From the NCBI GenBank assembly GCA_000720375.1, contig JOAA01000013.1, positions 186,001-250,000 of the forward strand: a DNA stretch of 64,000 nucleotides. Reading direction: 5' to 3'. A program made the translations under genes and the position numbers. The notes beneath the pieces were generated by a model. It was not told the origin of the DNA and made no database searches. It worked only from the letters and a program-made list of their open reading frames with translations. Numbering within the stretch: position 1 is the first letter of the stretch; each line of letters begins with the position of its first letter. Below, one piece after another: positions 33,276-40,497 of this stretch. This DNA is from Rhodococcus rhodnii (GTDB lineage Bacteria; Actinomycetota; Actinomycetes; Mycobacteriales; Pseudonocardiaceae).

Positions 33276-34231
33276 GCCAACTGGTCCCAGACTTCCCGGT
33301 CGCGCTCAGCGGTCCAGATCACCGGCCGCTCGATGCCGGCCAGTTCGTCCCACGCCCGGGAGACGTCGAACGGCAGGCAGTGCTCGAAGATCGGCCACTT
33401 GCCGTACCGCGGGGACAACGCGGCGTGGGTGCGTTCGAAGGCTTCCTTCAACGTCCCGCCCGCTTGGAAGACCGACGAGACCTCGGCCAGCAGCACGGTC
33501 AGGAAGTTCCTGGTCTGGTCGATCGCGGCGTTGACCGCGTCGCGGCCGTGGGTGACCGCGCCACGGCCGCCGATCAGCGTCGTCGCGCCGAACGACCGTA
33601 CTTTGTCCAAAGTGGAGGTTGACCAGTCGTGGTGGAACGCGTCCCCGGTGTACAGGGCGGCTTGTGCCTCCACGAGGTCGCCCGCGTAGAGGATGCCGTG
33701 CCGGGGCAGCCAGGCGATGATGTCGCCTTCGGTGTGCCCGCGACCGCAGTACTGCAGGACGAGATCGCCGCGCTCGCCGCCGAGGTCGATCGTCATGCGG
33801 TCGGTGAAGGTCAGCGTCGGCCAGGTCAGCCCGGGCACCGATTCCGGTGACTTGGCCAGCCGCGGCATTCGGGCGAACTCGCTGGCCCAGTCCTGCTTGC
33901 CGCGTTCGGCGATGAGCGCCTTGGTGTTCTCGTGCGACACGATGATGTCCGCGTCGAACGCGGACGCGCCGAGCGTGCGGACCGCGTGATAATGCGACAA
34001 AACGAGGTAACGGACCGGTTTGTCGGTGTGCTCACGGAGTCTGACGAGCCATTCCCGTGCGGCGACCGGGGTTGCCATCGCCTCGAAGCAGACCAGGAAG
34101 TCTTCGCCTTCGATGGCGCCCACGTTCGGATCACCTTCGGCGGTCAGCGCGTAGATCCCGTCGCCGAGGACTTCCAGTGTCTGCTCCTTGTCGGCCAGGT
34201 CGGCCGATGAGGCGAAGCTTTTCTGGCTCAT
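33272..34231 (-). CDS. MBL-fold metallohydrolase with altered metal motif
   Basis: This 319-residue metallo-beta-lactamase-fold protein precedes, and overlaps by four bases, the flavin monooxygenase gene. The fold is clear (DGIYALTAEGDPNVGAIEG, LQYCGRGHTEGDIIAWLP, HGILYAGDLVEA), with the third metal histidine in GRGHTEGD and the bridging Asp in YAGDLV. The first motif, normally HxHxDH, is SHYHAVRTLG here: two histidines remain but the Asp-His pair is gone, which would weaken or remove one metal site. It may hydrolyse an ester or lactone formed in the monooxygenase pathway. The ATG at 34231 is seven bases after TACAGT and has no Shine-Dalgarno, so a leaderless start is likely. Confidence 0.85.
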   Translation of the reverse strand: MSQKSFASSADLADKEQTLEVLGDGIYALTAEGDPNVGAIEGEDFLVCFEAMATPVAAREWLVRLREHTDKPVRYLVLSHYHAVRTLGASAFDADIIVSHENTKALIAERGKQDWASEFARMPRLAKSPESVPGLTWPTLTFTDRMTIDLGGERGDLVLQYCGRGHTEGDIIAWLPRHGILYAGDLVEAQAALYTGDAFHHDWSTSTLDKVRSFGATTLIGGRGAVTHGRDAVNAAIDQTRNFLTVLLAEVSSVFQAGGTLKEAFERTHAALSPRYGKWPIFEHCLPFDVSRAWDELAGIERPVIWTAERDREVWDQLA

Positions 34232-34314
34232 CTGCCCGACTGTAGCGCGCGGGGGAGTAACGGCGACTAGTCCATGGGCAGGTACCTCAGAACGAGGGAG
34301 AGGGGGCAGCCGAG

Positions 34315-35205
34315 GTGGTCAACTCACGCGGGAATCTCACCGCCTTTGCCGCAGGCACCGTGGTTGCGACGCTCGTCGGCGTCGGCGCGAAGCTGGCGTG
34401 GGACGGGGTGATCGACGGCATGGCGGGTTCCGTCGTCTGGGTGATAGTGGCGTTGATCGTGGCGGTGATCCTGTTGATCGCGGTGGTCACGCGGACGTCG
34501 ACGAAGGTGGACCACCTGATCGAGAAGGCCGCCTTCTCGATCAGGTACTACCCGGCCGACGACCCGGACACGCTGTACCAGCGCAGCCGGGAGGTGATCA
34601 GCCAGGCAGGCTCGCAGGCGCAGATCTACGCGGTGAACTCGTACGTCGAGGTGTTCCGCAAGACCGCGGGCAGCCTGGAGCCGGAGAAGGACGTCCGCGA
34701 GCAACGCGATTACCTCAAACAATTCGAGCGCAAGTTCGAAACGGTGCTGTATCACCGGCTGATCCAGGTCCAGAATGGTCATTTGAAGGACAAGAAGGAC
34801 GACAAGTACGACCTGGCGAAGTCGCTCGCGCCCGCGTACCTGGACCACTACCGGGCCATGGCGGAGTTCGCCGAGAACAATCCGAGCAAGGACGTCAAGA
34901 TCGTGAAGGTGCCCGCCAAACTTCCCGCCTCGTTCGTGGTCGTCAAGGACCGCAACTCCTCCGGCGGGCGGATCATCTGGCAGGTCAACATGCACGATCC
35001 GAACGCGCCGTCGACGGAGTTCGAACGGATCATGGGCGTCTTCATCATCACCGACCCGGACGCCCTGCTCGTGCCCCGGTTCATGGGGTGGTTCACCGAG
35101 CTCAACCGGGGTTCACAGGACATCAGGGCGGCGGATCTTTCCCAGCGCGAGGCGGATTCCGATGATGAGGGACCATCTGGTTCAGCGGCTGCTGAAGGTC
35201 ATTGA
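34315..35205 (+). CDS. Membrane-anchored protein of unknown function
   Basis: This protein of 296 residues has two N-terminal membrane helices (LTAFAAGTVVATLVGVGAKL and VVWVIVALIVAVILLIAVV) with a short loop between them, then a ~230-residue soluble domain with SIRYYPADDPDTLYQRSREV, QIYAVNSYVEVF, a charged helical stretch (LKDKKDDKYDLAKS) and GRIIWQVNMHDP. I do not recognise the domain; the layout recalls phospholipase-D-like or membrane-tethered signalling proteins, but no catalytic motif is visible. GTG start after GAGAGGGGGCAGCCGAG. It overlaps the next gene by 44 bases and probably forms a unit with it. Confidence 0.65.
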   Translation: MVNSRGNLTAFAAGTVVATLVGVGAKLAWDGVIDGMAGSVVWVIVALIVAVILLIAVVTRTSTKVDHLIEKAAFSIRYYPADDPDTLYQRSREVISQAGSQAQIYAVNSYVEVFRKTAGSLEPEKDVREQRDYLKQFERKFETVLYHRLIQVQNGHLKDKKDDKYDLAKSLAPAYLDHYRAMAEFAENNPSKDVKIVKVPAKLPASFVVVKDRNSSGGRIIWQVNMHDPNAPSTEFERIMGVFIITDPDALLVPRFMGWFTELNRGSQDIRAADLSQREADSDDEGPSGSAAAEGH

Positions 35206-35512
35206 CCTGCGTGACTGGGACCAGCTCGGCACGCTGGTGACCGACGACGTGCGCTACGACCGGCCCGGCTATCCGACGATTCACGGCGTGGCGCAGCTGC
35301 TTGACTTCTACCGGCACACCCGGGTCATCGCCGACGGGCGGCACAAGCTGGAAAGCCTGTTGACCGACGAGACTCAGGGATTCTGCTGGGGCAGTTTCGA
35401 AGGCATCTCCCGTTCGGGTGAACCCCTGTTCGAGCTGTTCGCCGACTGGTATGTTTTCGAAGCCGACAGGATCTGCCGCCGTCGCTCATTTTTCTACAAA
35501 CCGGCCATCTGA
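35162..35512 (+). CDS. SnoaL/NTF2-like domain protein
   Basis: This small protein of 116 residues has the cone-shaped NTF2/SnoaL-like fold signature: an N-terminal helix (HLVQRLLKVIDLRDWDQLGT), then LVTDDVRYDRPGYPTIHGVA, LLDFYRHTRVIADGRHKLES and a beta-sheet end (FELFADWYVFEADRI). Members include polyketide cyclases, isomerases and many ligand-binding proteins, so the family alone gives no reaction. It starts inside the 3' end of the preceding gene (44-base overlap), which suggests coupled translation, and is followed closely by another unassigned gene. Confidence 0.72.
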   Translation: MMRDHLVQRLLKVIDLRDWDQLGTLVTDDVRYDRPGYPTIHGVAQLLDFYRHTRVIADGRHKLESLLTDETQGFCWGSFEGISRSGEPLFELFADWYVFEADRICRRRSFFYKPAI

Positions 35513-35528
35513 CGAAAGATTTCAGCCT

Positions 35529-36488
35529 GTGCACACTCACACTGTCGGTGAGATCGTGAAGGAGAACCTCGTCCGGCTGCGAAAAGGGCGAGGTGTGCTG
35601 GCACGGGACCTGGAATCGCGGGTCCGGCCGGACTTCACCGAGCTTTTCGGTGCGACGGCGGACTCGGGAAGCGTGTTGCGCGAGAAGGTGATCGGCTACC
35701 TCGACGAGCTGATGGCCGATCTGCCGGACCAATTGCGCCGGGCCGCGCGGTGTGGCCTGAACCTGCCACCGTCGACCGATGGGGACACGTTGCAGCAGCG
35801 GCTCGCGGTGCTGGCCGCGGAGTTCTATTGCGACGAACGGACCGCGCGCAGGCGGATGGACGACGCCTTCCTGCACATGGCGGGCCATGCCGATCGCGGC
35901 CAGGTGCCGATGCCGGGTGTCGGGCACGGCGGAATCGGTTGGTACGTCGACGTTTTCGATGCGGTGCTGCGTCTCGACATGGCGAACCCGGAGGCGATCG
36001 AGCGACGCACGATCGTGGCGACGGCCGCCTCCCTCGACAAGATCGTGACGTCGATCGACGTGCCGAGGCACCCCTCGAACCACAGCACGCGGGTCGAGCT
36101 CACTCGCGAGATGATGTTCGGCGGCCTGTTGGCCGGAACCGGGCAGGGATCGAGCACCAATTTCAGCACCGAGATCACCCTGCCGAGAACGCTGCACCGC
36201 GGCGAACGACACACATACGGCCTGATCGCCCGAATTCCGCCCGGTCAGGAAATGGTCAACCGATATGTGTACGTGCCGTACCGGCAATGCCGGTATTTCA
36301 CTCTGCTGGTCCGATTCCACCCGGACCGGATGCCGCAGCGGATTTGGCGGCACGAAGGCGTGCCGCACAGTGCGGTCAACGACGAGCCGAGGCCGGGCAC
36401 GGAGCTGGAACCGAACCTGGCCAACGAGGTCAGCGCCCAGTTCCGGGATCTCATCAACGGATGTGCGTACGGAATTCAATGGCGGTGA
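35529..36488 (+). CDS. Hypothetical protein, possible N-terminal HTH
   Basis: I do not recognise this 319-residue protein. Residues ~1-75 look like a helical N-terminal region that could be an HTH of a remote regulator (VGEIVKENLVRLRKGRGVLA). Further on come RRAARCGLNLPPSTDGDTLQ, a short alpha-helical stretch around AAEFYCDERTARRRMDDAF, and a beta-rich C-terminal half (NFSTEITLPRTLHRGERHTY, ARIPPGQEMVNRYVYVPYRQ). No signal peptide or membrane helix. I start at the GTG at 35529, where a coherent protein begins; the same frame is open further upstream inside the preceding gene. It may be the third member of the 34.3-36.5 kb unit. Confidence 0.55.
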   Translation: MHTHTVGEIVKENLVRLRKGRGVLARDLESRVRPDFTELFGATADSGSVLREKVIGYLDELMADLPDQLRRAARCGLNLPPSTDGDTLQQRLAVLAAEFYCDERTARRRMDDAFLHMAGHADRGQVPMPGVGHGGIGWYVDVFDAVLRLDMANPEAIERRTIVATAASLDKIVTSIDVPRHPSNHSTRVELTREMMFGGLLAGTGQGSSTNFSTEITLPRTLHRGERHTYGLIARIPPGQEMVNRYVYVPYRQCRYFTLLVRFHPDRMPQRIWRHEGVPHSAVNDEPRPGTELEPNLANEVSAQFRDLINGCAYGIQWR

Positions 36489-36676
36489 CGTCCGGGGAAG
36501 CGTCACCCCGGACGTCACCGATCAGTCAAGGTATCAGTGCGGCTCCATGGTTTTCCTCCTTCAGGAAGCCCTGCGTGAAGGAAGACGTCGACCTTCGTGG
36601 ATCTGCCACCAGCTGGTGATGTACACAATGGTCGGCGCACGCCTGGCCCGGAAGGTGTTTCCTGTGGTCGAAATCG

Positions 36677-37915
36677 TCAGGAAACAGGAAACCCGAAAAG
36701 TGCGGCCGTGATTTCTACGTGCAATTCTTTTGCTGGCCGGTAGTTGTGCCTGCGTGCCATGGCACGGGTCAGCCTGCGCAGTTCGGTGCGTGCGGTGGCC
36801 GAACCGATGGGTTGCGCGATGGCGATGACCTGCGACGCGACCTCACACATCCGGTCGAGGTCACTCGTTGCCTCGTATGCCAACGCAAGCCGCGCGCCGA
36901 ACATCGCGCGAGCCCGTCTCGCGGTCGGCGCGGTCCTCGCGAGCGCCCGTTCCAACAGTTCCGCGGCCTGCTTCGGCCGGCCGAGATCGAACGTGCACCA
37001 CCCGGAAACGGCCAGATTCAGGTCAGCGACGGTGGTCGACCCGAGCGGCGACCCGCCAGGGCCCTCCGGGACTCCGTTCGCCAGCCACGTTTCGGCGCGA
37101 TCCAGCGCGGCACGGCATTCGCGGCTGTTGTTGAGCATCGCGTGGCCCTGCGCTTCCCGATGCGCGGCCAGCGCGAGGACTCGTGGATCCGCCCCAGGAT
37201 GCTGTTGTGCCTGCTGGGCAAGGGAGATCGTGCGGGTGGCGTCCCGCGCGTACATCGCCAGCTCGGCTTCTCTGACCAGCGCGTACGCCGCCAACGCCTG
37301 ATCACCCGCGGACTCCGCGAGCTTGGCGGACTGCCTCGTCCATGCCCTCGAGGATTGGTTGTCGCCGGCCTCCTGCGCCATCCAGCCGGCGTATTCGGCA
37401 TAGCGCGCGGCCAGAATCTCGAACGTCGCCCGTCCCTCCCGATACGGCGCGGCCTCAGCGAGTTCGACGAGCGTGCAGTACTCGACAGCGATCGTGCGCA
37501 GCACCAACCCAGGCGCACTCTGCTGGCCCCGTTTGCGAAGCTGCTCGAACTGATCGCGGTAGTAAAGGCGCGTCTGCGGATCCTCGGCAGCCGTCTCGGC
37601 ATCCGCCTCATTGATGCCCAACGGAAGGAACAAGGAGCTGCCGAACGCGAGAACCTCCCGGCGATTCGGATGCGCGAAATCGACGGGGGAGTCGCCGTTG
37701 GGCGGATCCGGCCGCTGAACCAACGCGGCAAGCTCGCCGTTCGCCCCAAGCTCAGCGTCAGCAAGGCGCGCCAGTTGCTCGGTCGGCGGCTGCCTGCCAT
37801 TCTCGATCTTGCTGAGATAGCCCTTGCTGAAGTTCAGCCGCCTCGCCATCTCGTTCAGGGAGATCTCGGCATGCACCCGCCGTCGCCGCAATTCGGCGCC
37901 GAATTCATGGTTCAC
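36677..37915 (-). CDS. XRE helix-turn-helix regulator with helical repeat (TPR-like) domain
   Basis: This 412-residue regulator has an N-terminal XRE HTH (SLNEMARRLNFSKGYLSKIE then NGRQPPTEQLARLAD), a linker (NRREVLAFGSSLFLPLGIN) and a long C-terminal domain of helical TPR-like repeats (RATFEILAARYAEYAGWMAQ, SLAQQAQQHPGADPRVLALA, AAELLERALARTAPTARRAR). This architecture is frequent in Streptomyces and Pseudonocardiaceae as a peptide- or partner-responsive regulator. A separate start region and no operon partner are visible; the upstream ~125 bases separate it from the AraC gene on the same strand. The target genes cannot be inferred. Confidence 0.87.
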   Translation of the reverse strand: MNHEFGAELRRRRVHAEISLNEMARRLNFSKGYLSKIENGRQPPTEQLARLADAELGANGELAALVQRPDPPNGDSPVDFAHPNRREVLAFGSSLFLPLGINEADAETAAEDPQTRLYYRDQFEQLRKRGQQSAPGLVLRTIAVEYCTLVELAEAAPYREGRATFEILAARYAEYAGWMAQEAGDNQSSRAWTRQSAKLAESAGDQALAAYALVREAELAMYARDATRTISLAQQAQQHPGADPRVLALAAHREAQGHAMLNNSRECRAALDRAETWLANGVPEGPGGSPLGSTTVADLNLAVSGWCTFDLGRPKQAAELLERALARTAPTARRARAMFGARLALAYEATSDLDRMCEVASQVIAIAQPIGSATARTELRRLTRAMARRHNYRPAKELHVEITAALFGFPVS

Positions 37916-38042
37916 TCAGCGCACCTCCCCCCTGCACGGTACCGCGCGCGTCACCCCTGGAGGACGGGTTTCCTGTTGCCGGTAGTCCGAATGGAGGCTG
38001 CGGGATGTCTCGCTGCGTGAGTGTGCGCTGTTAGAGGGCAGC

Positions 38043-38831
38043 TCAGCGGCTCCGCAGTCGGTACTCGGTCGGCGAGCAACCCACGTAGCGGCTGAACGTG
38101 GCCGAGAAGTGGCTCGCGCTGGGGAAGCCGGACCTTCTGCCGATCGCGGCGATCGGCTCGTCGCTGTTCTGCAGTCGCCGACGGGCTTCCGCGATGCGCA
38201 ACTCGGTCAGGAACTTCAGCGGCGGTCGGCCAGTTCGCGCCGTGAACAAGCGCAGGAAGTGGAACCGGCTGAGCGCCGCCTCTTTCGCCAGATCGTCCAA
38301 CATGATCCGGTTGGGGAGATTGGTGCGCATGTATTCCACGACCTTGCGCATCTGGCCGTCGCTGAGGGCGTGTCGTTCTGGTTCGCGCACGCGGTGTGGG
38401 GCCAGCAGGTGTGCGGCGAGGTACTGGGCGGCGCATTGGGCGTACAACTCTTCGGCGCCTGCGGCTTTTGCTTTGGCCATCGCTGTTGCCATCGCTGTGA
38501 TCACGGGGTCCGGGCGGCTCAGGACGTCCACTGGGGTGAGGTCGACGTCCGCATCGAACAGTGCTTTCGGTAGATCTATGTGGACGGTGCGCAGCGGGAC
38601 GGCGGCGAATTTTCGCCAGCGGATGGTGATCTCTTTGCCTGGCACCGTGATTCCGATGTCCCCGGTGCTGTAGGTCGCCGTCCGCCACGTCGCACCCTTG
38701 CGGGACTCCAGCCAGCAGGCCCCATCCGCCATCACGACGATACTGAGCACGTCAGCGGCCGGTTTCTGCAACGAGCCAACGCCTTCGACGTCCGTGTCGG
38801 TACGGATCCGCAAAGCCTGCCAGGGTTTCAC
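38043..38831 (-). CDS. AraC-family transcriptional regulator
   Basis: This ~262-residue AraC regulator has an N-terminal cupin-like sensing domain (~1-140, SIVVMADGACWLESRKGATW, GDIGITVPGKEITIRW) and a C-terminal double HTH (RIMLDDLAKEAALSRFHFLR, LFTARTGRPPLKFLTELRIA, IAAIGRRSGFPSASHFSATF then SRYVGCSPTEYR). The start is uncertain: the GTG at 38831 gives a normal-length protein, but the frame is open to a TTG at 38867. It is divergent from the aldehyde oxidoreductase operon across a short gap and is the best candidate for its activator. Confidence 0.87.
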   Translation of the reverse strand: MKPWQALRIRTDTDVEGVGSLQKPAADVLSIVVMADGACWLESRKGATWRTATYSTGDIGITVPGKEITIRWRKFAAVPLRTVHIDLPKALFDADVDLTPVDVLSRPDPVITAMATAMAKAKAAGAEELYAQCAAQYLAAHLLAPHRVREPERHALSDGQMRKVVEYMRTNLPNRIMLDDLAKEAALSRFHFLRLFTARTGRPPLKFLTELRIAEARRRLQNSDEPIAAIGRRSGFPSASHFSATFSRYVGCSPTEYRLRSR

Positions 38832-38971
38832 AATTCGCAGGCAATCACACCGCCGTGTGTCAAGCAACCAGCCGCGACAGCAATTTTGGGGAATGGTACC
38901 GCAATTCAGGGACAGGGCCTTGACTCCATGCTGGCTTAGGTTGTCTCGAAGTCAGACAAGCAGGAGGGTCG

Positions 38972-39544
38972 ATGGTGGACAACCTCAAACGCCGCACCGT
39001 GCTCAAGGCTGGCGGGGTCGCAGCCGCCGCGGTCACAGTGGACTCGGCGGCGGTGGCGGCAGAGGCGACCGGTTCGGTCGACATCACCTTGAAAGTCAAC
39101 GGCACGACCAAGCACGTGACCGTCGAACCCAGAACCACACTGCTGGACGCGTTGCGTGAGCGGATGGCGTTGACCGGCACCAAAAAGGGCTGTGACCGAG
39201 GCGAATGCGGGGCGTGCACCGTGCTGGTCGACGGTAAGCGGATCAAGTCGTGCCTGACGCTCGCTGTCATGCGGCAGGGAGTGTCGATCACGACGGTCGA
39301 AGGGTTGGCCAAGGGTGATCGGCTGCATCCGGTGCAGGAGGAGTTCATCCGGCACGATGCATTCCAATGTGGAGGCTGCACACCGGGTCAGATCATGTCG
39401 GCCGTGGCGTGCATCAAGGAGGGGCACACCGGGTCGGATGACGAGATCCGGGAGTGGATGAGCGGCAACCTCTGCCGGTGCGCGTGCTACCCGAACATCG
39501 TCTCAGCCGTGAAAGCGGCCGCGCGCAGGGGAGCCGCGTGGTGA
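38972..39544 (+). CDS. paoA: Aldehyde oxidoreductase, [2Fe-2S] subunit (PaoA/YagT type), Tat-exported
   Basis: This 190-residue small subunit of a xanthine-oxidase-family molybdenum enzyme carries two [2Fe-2S] clusters. The plant-type cluster is in CDRGECGACTVLVDGKRIKSC (first 20 residues shown are the core), and the second in CGGCTPGQIMSA with MSGNLCRCACYPNIV. The N-terminus is a twin-arginine signal (LKRRTVLKAGGVAAAAVTV), as in E. coli PaoA, so the assembled enzyme is expected to be exported folded. The ATG has AGGAGG five bases upstream. It is the first gene of a coupled three-gene operon. Confidence 0.92.
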   Translation: MVDNLKRRTVLKAGGVAAAAVTVDSAAVAAEATGSVDITLKVNGTTKHVTVEPRTTLLDALRERMALTGTKKGCDRGECGACTVLVDGKRIKSCLTLAVMRQGVSITTVEGLAKGDRLHPVQEEFIRHDAFQCGGCTPGQIMSAVACIKEGHTGSDDEIREWMSGNLCRCACYPNIVSAVKAAARRGAAW

Positions 39545-40497
39545 AGGCATTCAGTTACGCCCAAGCTCGGGACGTTGACCAGGCCGTCCGATCCGTGGTG
39601 AGCAACCCGGGTGCGACGTTCATCGCGGGCGGCACGGATCTGCTCAACCTGATGAAAGACGGCGCGCAGAGCCAGGATCGGCTGATCGACATCAACGCCT
39701 TGCCGTTGACCGAGATCCGGTTGCGCGACGGCGTACTGTCGATCGGCGCGCTGGCCAGGATGACGGACGTGGCGGCGCATCCGTTGGTACGCGACAACTT
39801 CGCGATGCTGTCGGAAGCGTTGCTCGCGTCGGCCTCGCCGCAGGTGCGCAACATGGCCGCGATCGGCGGTAACCTGTTGCAGCGCACCCGGTGCGGCTAC
39901 TTCCGGGATGCCGGGTCGTCGTGCAACAAGCGCACGCCGGGCAGCGGTTGCCCTGCGCTGGAAGGGGAAAACCGGGGTCACGCGGTGCTCGGCGGCAGCG
40001 ATCATTGTATCGCGGTCAATCCGTCGGATCTGGCGGTCGCCTTGCTCGCCCTCGACGCGACCGTGGTGACCAGCAGTCGTCGAATTCCGTTCAAGGATTT
40101 CTATCTCCTGCCGGGAGTCACGCCGCATCGGGAGACTGTGCTGGCGCACGGCGAGTTGATCGTCGCGGTCGAAGTTCCGTTGCTGAGCATGAAGCAGGGT
40201 TACCTGAAACTGCGGGACCGCACGACGTTCGAGTTCGCGGTGGTCGCTGTCGGTGCGGCGCTGCGGATGCGGGGCCGGGTCGTGCAGGATGTCCGGCTGG
40301 CGTTCGGTGGTGTGGCGACCACGCCGTGGCGCGTTGAAGAAGCTGAGAACGCGTTGCGCGGCAAGCCGTTGACCGCCGAGACGATGGCCGCGGCCGCCGA
40401 CACCGTGCTGCGTGGCGCGGTCGGCCGGCACGGCAACGCTTTCAAGATCGAACTGTTGAAACGGGCGATCCCGGTGATTCTGGAGGATCTGCGATGA
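39541..40497 (+). CDS. paoB: Aldehyde oxidoreductase, FAD subunit (PaoB type)
   Basis: This 318-residue FAD-binding subunit takes electrons from the iron-sulfur subunit. FAD-binding motifs are GATFIAGGTDLLNLMKD and ASPQVRNMAAIGGNLLQRT. Next to the latter, CGYFRDAGSSCNKRTPGSGC supplies the four cysteines that hold an extra [4Fe-4S] cluster in PaoB-type proteins, which ordinary xanthine dehydrogenases lack. The GTG at 39541 overlaps the previous stop (GTGA), so translation is coupled; a second GTG one codon earlier is possible. The end overlaps the molybdopterin subunit start (ATGA). Confidence 0.92.
   Translation: MKAFSYAQARDVDQAVRSVVSNPGATFIAGGTDLLNLMKDGAQSQDRLIDINALPLTEIRLRDGVLSIGALARMTDVAAHPLVRDNFAMLSEALLASASPQVRNMAAIGGNLLQRTRCGYFRDAGSSCNKRTPGSGCPALEGENRGHAVLGGSDHCIAVNPSDLAVALLALDATVVTSSRRIPFKDFYLLPGVTPHRETVLAHGELIVAVEVPLLSMKQGYLKLRDRTTFEFAVVAVGAALRMRGRVVQDVRLAFGGVATTPWRVEEAENALRGKPLTAETMAAAADTVLRGAVGRHGNAFKIELLKRAIPVILEDLR

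Noticed and set aside
36489..36676. A short + strand frame starting at 36547 (MVFLLQEALREG...)
   Set aside because: It runs into the end of the convergent XRE gene, lacks a ribosome binding site and has no recognisable features; I treat the ~190 bases as an intergenic gap.
38831..38867. TTGACA near the AraC start read as a promoter for a leaderless mRNA
   Set aside because: No -10 hexamer lies at a proper distance from it and the spacing to the GTG is wrong; the start remains uncertain.
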